NCBI GenBank assembly: GCA_031216915.1
Contig: CM062292.1
Coordinates: forward strand, 71,406,956 to 71,470,955
From: Pictodentalium vernedei
Taxonomy: Eukaryota > Mollusca > Scaphopoda > Dentaliida > Dentaliidae
Length of the DNA stretch: 64,000 nt
Direction of reading: 5' to 3'
In this document: piece by piece, positions 1-12,548 of the stretch
How the letters are laid out: each line of letters begins with the position of its first letter
Numbering within the stretch: the stretch's first letter is position 1
Notes under the pieces: model-generated
Told to the model about the DNA's origin: nothing
The model's input: only the letters and a program-made list of their open reading frames with translations
Databases searched by the model: none
Translations under genes and position numbers: made by a program

Positions 1-301
1 TGGTGTTTTGTTATGACAACTACCATTTAAATACAGAAAGATTAACTGTGGCAATAAACATTGGAACAATGAAAATTAACAGTGCCACAAAAATTGTTAT
101 CTTACCATCAACATGTATTTTTGTCTATTAACTCCGCAACTGTCGTATATCCGACCCCCTGATACAGATGTTTGTATGAGGGGGTCGGACACAAGCACGC
201 TCCTTTCGCGTGATTTCCATTTTTTTTTCTTTCTGTTCATCCGTACAAATAGGTATATATTCGTCTACATTCTTGACTTATCCAATATATTGGAAGATAA
301 A

Positions 302-456
302 ATGATTACCATTATGTGGATGTACAAAATATGTATCCGAGTCTAGCTCCGGGTTCTAAGGGTTTATCACGACGAGTCTTCGATTCGTCGTGATCTGCCC
401 TTAGAACCTGGAGCTAGACTGATACATATTTTGTACATCTACATAATGGTAATAAT
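302..456. repeat. Long imperfect hairpin (foldback)
   Basis: Two arms of about 70 bases pair around a short loop. The left arm begins ATGATTACCATTATGTGG and the right arm ends CATAATGGTAATAAT. The centre is CACGACGAG / TTCGTCGTG. No coding sequence lies inside, so it looks like a foldback-type MITE or a hairpin left by an inverted duplication. Confidence 0.75.
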
Positions 457-702
457 CTCTATCAGGCCTGGCATTCTGAAAAATGCAGGAGGGCAAAAAA
501 TCGCTCTCCTCAATCAGCTTAGGAGAGCAATTAGCTTTACACAGCATTTTAAGTATCCAGTTGAACGAACTCATTGAAACTGAAACCAACAGACTACATC
601 AGTGATTTTATTAGCTTTACTAAGGTAAAGCGAAATCTTAGACATCTAGATGTATCACTCAACAACCGAACACCCCACTTGACAAGACCTGTGTGTGTAC
701 CC

Positions 703-810
703 AGACCTGTTGTCCAAGAAAGTCATACGCCTACCACTACCACCTTCAACCCCCCTTGGGGGGTTGAAGGTGGTAGTGGTAGGCGTATGACTTTCTTGGA
801 CAATAGGTCT
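703..810. repeat. Near-perfect 108-bp palindrome
   Basis: The arms read AGACCTGTTGTCCAAGAAAG and its complement CTTTCTTGGACAATAGGTCT, meeting at CCCCCCTTGGGGGG with almost no loop. The sequence is nearly identical on both strands and so produces mirrored open frames, which are not genes. Confidence 0.85.
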
Positions 811-3224
811 GCTTGAATCTACAGTCACATCCTGGTGCAAGTGCTTCAAGTGACAGGATAGTAGTAATGGTAGTATATTATAGTGTCAATATTCCTTGAA
901 TAATTACCCCTCAAAGTGTGATGTCAGTTGTTGAACTTGAAACTGACAGAAAAAAATATTGCTGTGACCCATTTTGCTTCAAATGATTTCATCTGTGTTT
1001 GGGTATGGTTGCTGCCATTACCTTTTACCACTAAACCACTTTCAAAATGAAATTACGTGATGTTATGTGACTTCGAAGTTAAATTACATTTTTGCTTTCC
1101 AACAAAAATTTAATGTGAGCATAATACATGTAATCTCAATCATCCCAGACCAAAATATTTAGGAGGGCAATTTTTCGCTCTCCTTAATTCTTTCAGGAGG
1201 GCAGTAAGGAGAGCTAAAAATCGCTCTCCTGAAATTGTCAAGCCTGCTCTATGTATCAGGCAAGTGATTTGGTTTAGAGTGTGATTTTTCATTTTATGCT
1301 TTACTTTAAATAATTTGTGTTGAAACTATGGTCCTGTCGTGTTCTCATAGGAAGGTGGACCTATTTTGCAATAGCTTATTTATGGATTGAATCCAATCAA
1401 ATGAAAGGCACACAACTATGATTATTTCTGTTAATGAAATCATTCTATTTTCAGAGGTGTTCGGGCCTTATGTCGGTAATCGAACTGATCCAACCACGAG
1501 GGATTGATGTTTTGGCCAATGTGGGCCTTCACATGAGACTCCCATGACTCGTATTTCAAGGCTTAGGCGATAAGATGTGTCGATCCATTTGACACTAAAC
1601 GTAATTGCCTGGCAAAGAGGTCAACGTTACGGTTAAATTTCGCTGAAGATGGACAGCTAAAAAAGTGTTCGTTTTTTGTTTTGAAATCCTTTGCATAGCA
1701 GACAAACATTGAAATGGAAACAGGAAGTTGTGATAGAGTTCGGACTTGAAATATTTTCTTGTTATCAAGTATGACGATTAAAATTTGTGCGAATATTTTT
1801 TTTTGAAACTTATTAATCCAGTTTAATATTTTACGTATCGATACCTACCAAATTAAAATATTTAACAGGCGTAGTGATCCATTTGTAAAAAATAGAATCT
1901 CTGGATAAGGAAATTGGAAACTTTTCCTGCAATTTCGACTTTATCTGCAAATAATGGGATTGTCAATGTACTTTTCCCCGCGTCAATGTATTGAGAGTTT
2001 TCAATTCCATCACCTTGCAGGTTTGAAAAAGAATGGCCGTTTCTACAATTCTCATGTCTCTAAAAACAATATTTTTACCAAGTTCACGATTTGCCCTATA
2101 TGGTGACGAGGAGTTATGTGACCGATTTCTGTAAATCGGTCAGGAAATTGAAGCTTTTCGTGCATCTATCAGTGCTTTTTTTCTTTGCGTAGCAAAATGC
2201 TACAAATTTCCAAAAAATGAATAGCATTTTATAAAAATTACATAGCTATTTTTGTATTTAGAGTTATGTTATGCTGTTTTGTATTGAATTAGTCTTGGAT
2301 AGAATAGTTTCCATCCATTTCTGGGCATTTCCAAATGATCTGCAACACATGAAACATATACTATGTCTTTAACTGAACTGCCTTTGAGGGTTGCATGGGC
2401 TTGTATACTGTTATAAATGGCGTCTTGGTTGTTCAATAGAGTTCTCAAAATGGAAGTTGGGATTTTTAATTTGAAGGGCTTGTAGTTATTTTTAATGTAC
2501 ATTTTATGCAAAATGTTGTAAAAACAGGAAGAATTTAAAGCAATAGAATTCATCTTTAATATGAAGTTGCTAATGATGCTTGATGGAGAGTTAATCCGAG
2601 TTATGCATGTTCCACAACAATCCGAAGTAAAGCATCAGTGAATTTGCAGTTTTCAAATGTTCATTTACATTTTGAGATACTAGACAAACTGCAGCCTAAT
2701 AGGCTGCAGTTGATTATCTTGTATCGCAAAATGCTAAATATAATTGAACATTGTTTAGCTTTTCGCAAGTTTTGCATAGCAAAAAGCGACGCGACACCGC
2801 TTATGTCGAGCCCTGGCATCTATCCGTGTGGCATTTGTAACATCGGAGACGAAATGTTAAAATTTGCTTTCACAGTGTCTGGACTTGAAAGCCATTTATT
2901 TGAAACAGTCATTGGAATTACAGATCTGTTCGATTTTCGCAATTCTTTACTTACGCCATTGGAAGCTTGTCTCAAAATTGTCAAAATAATTTCTCGTGAA
3001 GTTAATATTCCATTTCGTTGTAATTTATCATTTTGATGTAGAACTAATTCTTGTATTAGTATTGTGGGTACTGGTGAAACTTTCAAAAATTTTCCAAGTT
3101 TTGTTGATGGACCCGTAAAGAGTACATGTAGATGATCCTCGTGTATGCGAAATGGATTTTTTAAAATTACTATTTTAATGCCGACGGAACTGCAGGAAAT
3201 TCAATGAACCAAAGTAATGTATTG

Positions 3225-3400
3225 GAGTTATTTATTGGTGTTTAAGGTCACATTTTTGCACAATGGCTAATCATAACATGAGTATGAACTCAAGACCAGG
3301 GGCGAGTGTTAAGCCATGTAGCCAATTTTAGAGGGCTTGCACCTCCAGAACATTGGTGACTGGGTCCTATTTTACCAGTAAAACAGCCTGTTATGTATAT
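3225..3400 (-). repeat. Dispersed repeat sharing the SINE 3' tail
   Basis: On the minus strand this ends in the same tail as the SINEs at 17 kb and 24 kb (GTGACCTTAAACACCAATAA). Upstream of the tail it differs from the SINE and instead contains the block CTGGGTCCTATTTTACCAG found again at 7685, 9970 and, diverged, at 5370. It may be the 3' end of a partner LINE or a second SINE family using that tail. Confidence 0.5.
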
Positions 3401-3540
3401 GCGTAATTGGTAAAAAAACAAATAGCACTTCTATTTTCACAATATATTTGGTGCTTAATCATATGAACCCTGGTGGCATCTTCCATGTCAGTACAATTGA
3501 AGCAATTGGGGAAAATGTCACATTTGGGTGTAGACCAATT

Positions 3541-3777
3541 TTAACCCTTTACCTAACATGAAAAGCAGACGACACTTGCAAAAATAATTCTTGAATAACT
3601 AATTTTTTTCATTTTTTGTCTCAAAAACATAGGTTATGACCCCTCGTTGGAACGAGCTCGACGAGATCGTTCCAACGAGGGGTCATAACCTATGTTTTTG
3701 AGACAAAAAATGAAAAAAATAATGAAAATTAACTGGCGATTTTTGAGAATAGCGCTGGCCGGTTTTGGCCGTTACGT
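3541..3777. mobile_element. TTAA/CCCTTT foldback MITE (family A), right end truncated
   Basis: It begins TTAACCCTTTACCTAACATG and has a central palindrome in which CAAAAACATAGGTTATGACC meets its complement around GTTGGAACGAGCTCG. The right side carries GCGCTGGCCGGTTTTGGCCG but stops before the expected AAAGGGTTAA. Related copies are at 8759, 9789, 14727, 20815, 53941 and 57404. TTAA next to a terminal CCC is the pattern of piggyBac-type non-autonomous elements; that assignment is an inference. Confidence 0.7.
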
Positions 3778-6019
3778 CCGCACGTTCACAGCCATTCAGT
3801 TTCATTAAATTTTGAAATGTTCCTGGACTGTAAAAGCGGTATTTTGTCTTGAAAGGGATAATATTAGTCATTTTACAATCAGTATAATTTTACAATATGA
3901 ACCTGGCTGTTTAAAGCGTCAAGAGTTGAACCAACAACTTTTTCATGAATCTTAGTACCTTTCTCAGACTGTCCATGTAATTTAATGAAATTGGTTTTGA
4001 AATTTAAATGCTGTTTGTACATGGCAATAATAGGAGGCAAAGCCAAATTTTGCGTTGAACTTCCAACCATAGTGGAACAAGGCGCCATCTGTAATGATTA
4101 TTTTATAAATTATACAAATTGTCTTCATATTGAAGAAACTATTGCGATTGGCATCACCTTGTCTGTACCAATGAATATATTTTGGAGTTGTTGTCGGACC
4201 AAAACAAGTACAAGAAGTTTTTAGTGGCCAAGGGACATAATTTGACTTGAAAAGGTTGGCCTAAGTTCGTGTAACATATGGTTTGGAGAGTAAAGAAACT
4301 TCAATGTATAGACCTTTGCGAATCATACAAACCGAAATTAGTGACGATAAAAGCTAGTGGGTCAAACAATTCGTAAATATCCAAGTAATAAAAATCCACG
4401 AACCATGTAATTTTTAGCGAATGAAGACCGAGGTGATTAAGTAGGCAACTTGGGTTATTTCCCGTTGAGGGTTAGATGGCTCACATCTTACAATTAAAAT
4501 CACTGCAATCGGAATACCGAAAGTTTATGTAATTCCAATATCTTTCCGGCTATTTAATTTCCCAAAACAAGCATTGGTCTGGGAGGACACGACCTCCGGG
4601 TATCCAGTCAGAATAATTTACTCTGCCTCATTCGTTTGTAACAAAAAGTGCCGAGGTTGCCTACAGCACCACACGTTTTGATATCAATTTTCCTCGTCTC
4701 ATCCGAGTGAAATCGTTGGTTCGATTTTATGTTTGGTTTAAGGACACCTTCAGTCGACAGGATCATATTGAAATTGTACTCGTTATATTGAAGTATTGTT
4801 TGTTTATCCCATAAATGGCTGTTTATTTGAATAAAGGCCTTTGATAAATTTTTGCTTTATTCACCTGGTAGTGTGATCAATTTTCCTAAGAGGTTTGACA
4901 CCGAAAGAATTCATTCCCCAAGTAGCGACGGACTTGTTGACCTCCGACCTCTGCCACATTTGTCTAGCATAATAGTTTGTCGATTTCTTCAAAATCTTTT
5001 TTTGAAAGTACACAATGCCAGGAGAACACCACCGAATGCTCATATAATGAAGTATTTTTGCAAGCTTAGTTCAAGTTTTAAGGGGAATTGTTTTTAGATA
5101 TATGTATTACTGCACCTTGTTTATTTTGCCAATTTTCCTCGTAGAATTAATGAAACCGACTCGCCAGAGGCTCGACGGTTTCATTCTAAATCCTACTCTT
5201 AAAATATTTTTTTTTTTTACTTTTAAACACTATACGTTTATTCTATATGTATTGGTGTTTACGGGCACACCACTGCAAAAACTCGTCTGATCGCAACATG
5301 GATATCAAGTCATTTGTTTATAGGGAAACAAATCATTTGAGGATTTCCATCCCATGCACTGGTTATCTGGTTCTATTTTACTAGTAAAACTAGCATCTTT
5401 AGAACAGGAAACAAGCAGTGCTTCACTTTCAAGTGTTCCCACGGGGATGCTGGTTTGATGTTTTAATGTAGTACTAGTGTAAGTACAGATAATTCTGCAT
5501 TAGTTACAAACATGTAATTGGCATGTTAATGGAAATGGAGAATTTATCAATTGCGTTAAAGCATATGAAACATGATTCACCAAATCCCTCCCTCTGTAGA
5601 ATCCGAACCCAAGATTTATGCACTCCATCAAATTCGGTCCGCGGTCAAATTTATGAATGTTCGGATCAAAACGAAGGCCCACTGGTTTGAATTTAGCCCG
5701 AGTTTACGCTTTGATCGAGTAGTATTTTTCGGGTTAATATTTAACAGTTTGCTTTTCCTTTAAGTATGCGCCAGTTAAAATTCATTGCCGACAACGCCCT
5801 TGTTTTAACCTTCGCTGTTATCCAAAATAACGACCACGAACAATGAGTACCATTTTTAAAAATGACCGGGTATCATTTTTAAATGACTGCTTTTTAATAT
5901 AGTTATCGTTTTAAAACGAACATGCAGCATGACCCCAAAGTCTCGTGTTTTGGAAACACAAGTGTCGAGTGTGTTATCGACAAGTTATTCCGAACGATAA
6001 CTGACAGATTAAAAACTGA

Positions 6020-6051
<32 letters not shown>

Positions 6052-7125
6052 GTGAAATTAAATTATTTCATCTTTAGTATTAAAACAATTTACAGTGGTT
6101 GTATGTTTTGATAATGCATGTAACCCAGGACACTGAACCAGATAATGGTCGTGGGTTTCATTCTCTAGTATCTAGCCGAATACCCTGGATACTTGTTTAT
6201 CTTGATAGTTTACTATATACAGGTATGAAAATAAGCAATCGGACATTTGCAGAATTAGGTCCCCAGAGTGTGAATTTGATGATGCTATCCCATACAGTGG
6301 GCCAATTTATCCTCTGGGTACCTCTGTTTAGTTTAGAGACCCTTATTCAGATTGATGTTCAAGGAGGGTAAATTTAGTGATGCTACCCTGCTGTGCAGGG
6401 TAGCATCACTAAATTCACCCTCTCGGGACCTCATTTTGCACATGACAGTCTGCTTATTTTCTGGCTTGACTGTATAGAGAATGTCTTAACCCTTTGAAGA
6501 CATGTGTATCTTCCATGTCAGTTGAATGGCAGCAATTTGACGAGTCGATTATTGGGGGGGGGGGGGGTAAACCAGTTATTTTAAACTAGTAACCTTGGGG
6601 GGGGGGGGGTTGCACGTTGAAGATATTATACCACACATTAACTTATCAGCCATGTCACTTAAGGAAACTGAAACGTTAAGTTTTCCTGGGCCGGAAAAGC
6701 GGCCTCTCGTTCAAAGCGTTAACTTGATAACACGCTATATTGGTCGCAGCTTTATCGAAGGACAGTTTCACTTTCCTTTGCCGATAACACCTGTACTTTT
6801 TGCAATATGGATTTTTCAGAAAGAATCTCAAAAGCTAGTAATTTTTTAGTTGAGTAAAGGGGGTCGGCTTTCGAAAATTGTTTTATGTAAATGGAATAGA
6901 AATGTAATCAACCGGTCCCCACTTGTTTTTTTAATTAATAGGCAATACCGATATTTTGATTAGAATGGGGTTGTCTAGTTGATGCAAATACCATTTAGTA
7001 TGTTAAATTCAGGCAAAGAACAGGTTTTTACTGTATGGTAATTTAGATCAGAACTTAGTGATGGTGGGGGGGGGGGGAGTATCTCCGCCTTGTCCAGTTG
7101 AAGAGGTATTAAAACCTTCATTAAT
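3778..7125. other. Non-coding, repeat-bearing stretch
   Basis: No supported gene. It contains a fragment of the CTGGGTCC/CAGTAAAAC repeat near 5360-5450, a long T run at about 6025-6050, G runs near 6555, 6600 and 7065, a partial TTAACCCTTT element near 6487, and the hairpin listed at 6365. Confidence 0.45.
6365..6421. repeat. Perfect short hairpin
   Basis: AGGGTAAATTTAGTGATGCT pairs with AGCATCACTAAATTCACCCT around CCCTGCTGTGCAGGG. It is one of many nearly perfect hairpins in the flanking DNA. No coding context. Confidence 0.7.
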
Positions 7126-7250
7126 ATACTACTCAAAGTTTGCTAAGCACTTAGTATATCCAACTACCTGTTTTACGTTTTAGTTGAAATATTGTAATGA
7201 AAAGTGTATATTTTTACTTAATTATATCTTTAATGATTTAAGTATTATCA
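7124..7250 (-). mobile_element. Solo end of a Tc1-like element
   Basis: TACTACTCAAAGTTTGCTAAG and the following roughly 110 bases match the left end of the Tc1-like pseudogene copy at 12702-12830 almost base for base, through GTTGAAATATTGTAATGAAAA and on to TTTAATGATTTAAGTA. No transposase follows, so only the terminus remains. Confidence 0.6.
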
Positions 7251-7552
7251 TTTTCCGTTATTTTGTTTATTTACCCAGTTTCCTTCCCTCCGCACTTCCG
7301 ATGTGCGGAGGGGGACAATTGTACCAAGGAGGCAATACGAATTGCCGTTTTAATTGATCATTTGAAAAGGGATGGAAATGCGAGACTACAGGGAGTATTT
7401 GGGATATATAACCAGTGTTTAGCAAATTTTAATTTAATCGTGAGCGAAATATGCTAATGTATTATAAAATATTTTTTAACAGGCAGGTCGATTAGAATAA
7501 GCTTCAATTTGAAAATCCCCAGACTTAATTTCTCATTCACCCTCGATTTGTT

Positions 7553-7765
7553 ATTTTATTTATTGATGTTTAAGGTCACATACTTCTGCACAATGGCTAA
7601 TCATGACCACAACATGGAGATAATGTCAAGGTCAGTCAATCGTTTATACCCCAGGTTGCCTATTTTAGAGTCGCACCCCAAGCATTAGCGACTGGGTCCT
7701 ATTTTACCAGTGAAACAGAGCTTGTTTACCACAGTAAACAAGCACTGCTTCACTTCCCGGGGTTT
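7553..7765 (-). repeat. Dispersed repeat sharing the SINE 3' tail
   Basis: Second copy of the repeat at 3225-3400. Minus-strand tail GTGACCTTAAACATCAATAA, preceded by the block CTGGGTCCTATTTTACCAG and then an internal GCTTGTTTACCACAGTAAACAAGC hairpin and TGCTTCACTTCC. Similar pieces recur near 9955-10040, 58020-58080 and 62580-62630. Confidence 0.5.
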
Positions 7766-7879
7766 CCACGGGGGCCCTAGATTTGTTAAGTTTATTTGGG
7801 TTTGACACTGTCGAGAGGCAGGGTCACATTGATTTTTACGGGTGGAAGTAGAGAATCCGTAGAGGACCATAGAGCAGTG

Positions 7880-8420
7880 GCGCTTATATCAAAACTCCCA
7901 TTAACTCTGCTGCACAATTATGGTTAGCAGCGGTCGCAGGCAAGGGCATATTTACATGCAATACGTATCACCATGCACCCTACAGGGTATTCACAGCTAA
8001 GTGTATAGAACAAAGATAATGTAATAACCATTGCCAGTATAGAGTCATGGACTATGTTGGGTACCATCAACGAGAAACAGGCTAGTCGGTGTAAAGGTTT
8101 GATGTGGGAGATTATGACGTCTCCCCAGAATAGGTGCTGGGTGAAATAGAGGCCCTGCCAGATGTGTAACTTAGGAGCGGTGGAGACCCTGGAAAAAACT
8201 CTTCTAGAATGCCCAAAATACCAGTCTAACAGACTAAGATTCACTGGGAGTATAATGGGGAAGTGGGATGGGAGAATGAAGTAAGTGTGGTTAGTGAGCG
8301 ACTCAAAGAGGGTTAATATGCCAGTTCGAGAGATTGGCAAGAATGGGGCAAGAGATGTAATTAAGCAGTTAGTCTCCGAGTGTTGGGTGGAGACAAGCTT
8401 GGGAATGGGGGGGGGGGAAG
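7880..8420 (+). pseudogene. Degenerate LINE 3' ORF fragment (C-terminal Cys motif)
   Basis: In one plus frame around 8155-8260 the translation reads like the C-terminal zinc-knuckle end of a non-LTR retrotransposon polyprotein: a CxxC pair followed by ETLEKTLLECPKY. Upstream frames to about 7880 contain several stops but keep a similar flavour (for example CKGLMWEIM). It is a dead remnant. Assignment rests on that single motif, so it is tentative. Confidence 0.4.
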
Positions 8421-8758
8421 CAGAAGCGCAGGGATAACCAAGACCTTCTCACCCGAGACGAATCAGCGTCCGGCTAAAGTATTATGGTTTTATGCGTCGA
8501 GAATTTAGATTGACTACAAAGTTCTAACCATGGCAGGATATTACGGGGATAAATGGAGATTTGAAGTGAACGGAAACAAAAGCAAGGTTATACCCGTGGG
8601 TCGTTGTGTGGGTGCGTCGTGTAAGTGGAGGGCGAGTATAAATTATGTTGGTGAAGAGGAAAGCAAGGATATAACTGGGGGAAACTGGAGAATATGAATA
8701 CTTGGGGTGAATTTATGTTACAGGTAGAGGTATATACAGAAACCACGGAAATAAACAA

Positions 8759-8926
8759 CCCTTTGCCCAATATGAAAAGCAGACGACACTTGCAAACAAA
8801 ATTCTTGAATAACTAATTTCTCATTTTTTGTCTCAAACCTACAAAAAATGAAAATAATTTAAATTTGCGATTTTTGAGAATAGCGCTGGCCGGTTTTGGC
8901 AGTTACGTTGTCTAAAGGGTTAAGAC
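8759..8926. mobile_element. Foldback MITE family A, central palindrome deleted
   Basis: It begins CCCTTTGCCCAATATGAAAA, continues with GCAGACGACACTTGCAAA and ends TTGGCAGTTACGTTGTCTAAAGGGTT. Both family-A ends are present but most of the central hairpin is missing, leaving a short internally deleted copy. Confidence 0.65.
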
Positions 8927-8934
8927 AAAGGGGA

Positions 8935-9288
8935 AATGGGGCGCGGGGGCTTGGTAGGTAGAAGTGCAGGCTGCAAGCCGAGAGGTCCTCTGTTCGAATC
9001 TCTCCTGTGACAACCGCGTTGTCTCCTTGGGCAAGATACTTCACTCATTGCCCATGAGTGGGCACGATGGTGTTGTGTACCAAGGCGTACTGCACGTCGA
9101 TGGTGCACTTGTCTTCAACCAATGCTAACCCTGCTTGTGTGGAGCTGTATGTTGTGGAGCCTAGAAGTTGTCCGACGTTGCTCGGTGGTTCTCTCCGGGT
9201 ACTCCCGCTTTCTCCACCCGTAGAACTGTCCTACACTAGGTGACCCTGGCTGTCGAAAGTGTCGTTAAACAGCAATAAATAAATAAAG
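8935..9288 (+). mobile_element. tRNA-headed SINE
   Basis: The head keeps a degraded box A and a box B-like GTTCGAATCTC (tRNA-type pol III promoter). The body has TCCTTGGGCAAGATACTTCA and GCACGTCGATGGTGCAC, followed by CGGTGGTTCTCTCCGGGTACTCC, and it ends in CAATAAATAAATAAA. The same order is seen at 16873-17252 and 23756-24127. Confidence 0.8.
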
Positions 9289-9788
9289 GGAAAATTGTGT
9301 TAAAACTACTTGGAAGTAACAGCTTTAACAAGTTGTTCGTTAAAACGATTTGGGAAAGGGCGGGGTTTTACTAAGTACAACCTATGGAACGAATGTGATC
9401 CCTTTAAATTAAATGGTAGTGAAGAACTCTGGGAGATTCTACAAAATGATGCGGTTCGGTGGATAACCGGATCTGGTAATGCAGCTGCTCTGGAAGCTGT
9501 TGCCGAGAACTGTCCTGGATGTCGGTTCAAGATACAGATAGGGGAAAATTATGCTACCTGAATTACCTGGTAAGTCTCCCAAACAGCAGACTAAAACTAC
9601 GTTTAACCAAGTATGGAACTTTCACATTCATACAGGGTGGATAAGGCAGGTAAATGAGCTAATGCAGATTTATTCCGAGACTGAAGGTTTAGAAGTGGGA
9701 CTGAAGCATTTGAGTAGCTTCATCAGGGAAAAGGTGCCGAGGATTGCAATAGAAACGGGCGAGCTGGAGTTAAGATCAAGAGCTATTT
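9289..9788 (+). other. Open but unassigned sequence
   Basis: Two short plus-strand frames (9310-9561 and 9551-9790) overlap here. The first holds LWEILQNDAVRWITG and a CPGC motif and is mirrored by an antisense frame. I recognise no domain. It may be a remnant of a retroelement such as the one suspected at 7880-8420, but that is a guess. Confidence 0.2.
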
Positions 9789-9912
9789 AACCCTTTACCC
9801 AACGTAAAGGCCAAAACCGGCCAGCGCTATTCAAAAATCGCGAATTCTCGTTATATTTTTCATCTTTTGTCTCAAAAACATAGGTTATGACCCCACTTTG
9901 GAACGAGCTCAT
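9789..9912. mobile_element. Half of a family A foldback MITE
   Basis: It starts TTAACCCTTTACCCAACGTAA and runs through GGCCAAAACCGGCCAGCGC to the palindrome centre (TGGAACGAGCTC), where it stops. The other arm is absent here; a related right half with ACATTCGTTAGGTAAAGGGTT lies at about 10385-10520. Confidence 0.6.
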
Positions 9913-11606
9913 TCGTGAGTGTTAAGCCATGTTTATTTGAGAGAGGGTTTGCACCTCTCAAGCATTGCTGACTGGGTCCTATTTTAGCAGTAAAACTGGC
10001 CCGTTTACCACAGTGAACGGGCACAGCTTCACTTCCGGAAGTTAGGGAGATGGAGAGATAAGAGAAAGCGGCGGCGGGGGGGGGGGGTGGTATGAAACCA
10101 TTTGACTGATTGCTGGAAGATTAGGAGGGAGTGGAATGGTGGAGGACTAGTCCGGTAGGGGAGGAATGGGCGACAGCCTTCCTTGGTAGAGGATGCGACA
10201 AATCAGCGGAAGGCTGAATGATGTATTAGCACTCGGGATACGACAGGCAATATTTTATTCGTGGTACAACTGTTCCACTAAGTAACTACCCTGGTTTTGT
10301 TGAGATGGCTTTGGAATTTTTGCTTTCTTGTCATGGTATGAAACCGATACGAGCGCCACTTAATTTAAAATTAAATCCATATCATTTGACTCCCCTCATT
10401 GGAACTAACTCCATGAGCGCGTTCCAATGAGGGGGGGTCACATGGTTTTGTTTAATTTTTCAGTTGCTCAATTTGAAAATTATGGGGGCGGATGCAACAC
10501 ATTCGTTAGGTAAAGGGTTTCCTGCTCATTCTATTGATATAGAAGTCTGATCACGCCATCTGTAGTGCTGTATTCCGACAGTAGGAATACCGACCCGTCA
10601 ACAATGCATGGTTCAACGCCAGCACTTGTATGAAAATTAAAGGGTATACAAGTTAAAGACCAAGACACTCATTTCAGATTGTCTCACGAATTTCATTTGA
10701 TTGGCAAGAAAATCTAGATAGAATTCCCACGCGCAATGCGTCTCTTGAGTTCCAATGTGTTCTATGTGCCTACTGGGACATAGAACACATTGGACCTCAG
10801 GAGACGAATGAAAGCTCTGAAAGCTTGTTTCCACGAGAGTTTAGAAGGTACGATTTGGAGTTATTTTTAACTATTAATGGAGATTTAAAAAATGGTCATT
10901 TCGTTAATGCGTTAAAGGGGTCATGTGACTCCAATTCAGTCCGTTACTATTGTAGTACTGATGTAAGTTTTATAATCATCAGGAACTCGACAGTTTATGC
11001 TTTAAACTTTTCAAGAAGTATTTAATTTCGTCAACTTAAAATAAAATGGCAAAAGTTGTAAATTCATGTAATAGGTTTTTTAATGTCCCATTTGCCATCT
11101 ACGGCCATATGATGGAAATATATGGGTATTGAATGTAATAAGTTCTAAATTTCAAAATTTCTAAACAGATAAATTTGTTGTGAGCTACATCGGCGCCCAT
11201 ATCGGACATGCGACCCAAATGTGATCCAAACTGTACCCCTTAACTTCGTTCTTTTGTTTCCTTGAATTTCTTTCGGGAGTTATTCAAAATACAGGTTGGT
11301 AAATAAAATTTAAAGAGTTATGAATAATTGAAACTTACAGGCTGTAAGTAGTACTAGTACTTTTAGTAGATACATTGTTCTTCTGAACACCTGAAATGAG
11401 ATAAAGATCTAAATTAGTTTTTTCAGTCCTGCTTTGCTCAAATGCGTTTATCCTGCACAGACGAAATATTTTAAGCTTACGACAACTGTTCTGTGACCAA
11501 CGACAGCAAAAATCTATTCGAATAATGGACTGCACTTCAAGTTTGAACGTGTTGGCGCCTTCACTGAACTGTTGTATTGTTCCATGTTTGGCTATAACAT
11601 GGTCAG
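9913..11606. other. Non-coding, repeat fragments
   Basis: It contains a piece of the CTGGGTCC repeat (9955-10040), a G run at about 10078, a hairpin around 10395-10440 (CCTCATTGGAAC / GTTCCAATGAGG) with a family-A-like right end, and the foldback at 10730-10806. No gene is supported. Confidence 0.4.
10730..10806. repeat. Foldback repeat, copy 1
   Basis: GTTCCAATGTGTTCTATGTG pairs with CATAGAACACATTGGACCTC around CCTACTGGGA. An almost identical foldback is at 53338-53416, so this is a small dispersed family. Confidence 0.75.
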
Positions 11607-11822
11607 GTTAACCCCCTGTACAGATATGTCAAAATATCTAAATTTCAGGCAGAAAAAAATTCCCATAATGCATCTATAAATTTAACCAATTCAATCTCGT
11701 TTGACAGAGCTCATTGAGCTCTGTCAAACGAGATTGAATTGGTTAAATTTCTAGATGCATTATGGGAAAAAACAGCTTCCTGAAATTTTGGTATTTTGAC
11801 ATCAGCGTGAAGGGGGGTTAAG
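11607..11822. mobile_element. TTAA/CCCCC foldback MITE
   Basis: It starts GTTAACCCCCTGTACAG and ends AAGGGGGGTTAA, so TTAA flanks a C-run terminal repeat. The inner arms are about 60 bases long (CAATCTCGTTTGACAGAGCTC and its complement) and meet at GAGCTCATTGAGCTC. No coding capacity. It resembles family A in terminus type but not in sequence. Confidence 0.65.
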
Positions 11823-11908
11823 ATATCAACATTTTAGCAAAATGTTCAAAGTAACAAGTTTAGGAAATCTGTTCCTAAAATATTTTTATCTGATAACCAT
11901 AGAGTATA

Positions 11909-11949
11909 ACACCCGTTGTATATACTTGAAGTATATACAACGGGTGTTG
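11909..11949. repeat. Perfect 41-bp palindrome
   Basis: AACACCCGTTGTATATACTT is followed directly by its complement AAGTATATACAACGGGTGTT with one intervening base. Nothing coding nearby. Confidence 0.8.
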
Positions 11950-12548
11950 TATATAATTATAATTTATGCGAACGACCTTTGACCTAGTTCGATTCCATTT
12001 TCATTCATACATAAACTTCGTAATGCAAGTTTGAATTCTACGTTGAAGGAGCAAGTGAAATTTAATCGAAATATATATGACATATTTTCTATAAGTGTAA
12101 ACATGTAAATTTTCAGTTTATTTTGCTGAAATAAAGAAATAATTACAACCAACTTCGTTCAAAACCTTATGTAGAAATTACTAGACTGTCAGTAATGTGC
12201 AATGCGCTATTTATAGCTACGTCTACGTACACGATCAAAGTACTGCTCCAATTACACATTCGTCTGCTACGTGAAAAAAAACGTTTCTTGCGAATTGTAA
12301 ACAAAAACAAAAGTGGACCATAAATAATGGAAATTGGAAACTTCTCGATTGAATACACTTTATCATCGTCGCCAGGAAGAGCTAAAAAAAGACATGAATA
12401 ATAGATCAACTGCAACCAGTGGTTTTGCCTGTACAGCAACAACCAAAAGATCGCGTTTGCTTTGTCATTTTCTACGGAGGCCCGTGGGAATGAGCATAAG
12501 TGAATATAAGCCTCAACTATTGAAACTGCTGTTTGTTATCAGATAAAA

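Larger units (their letters stand above)
1..3224. other. Non-coding stretch with hairpins, no gene seen
   Basis: No open frame here has a recognisable motif, and the short ones look random. Apart from the two long hairpins listed separately (302-456 and 703-810), it holds a short diverged repeat based on AGGAGGGCA...CGCTCTCCT near 485-535 and again at 1160-1230, and a small hairpin around 2680-2725 (GCAGCCTAATAGGCTGC at its centre). Frames near 2640-3090 overlap on both strands with no domain signal. Confidence 0.5.

Noticed and set aside
2638-3086. Overlapping 132- and 88-codon frames on both strands
   Set aside because: Mutually antisense, no recognisable motif on either strand, set in repeat-bearing DNA.
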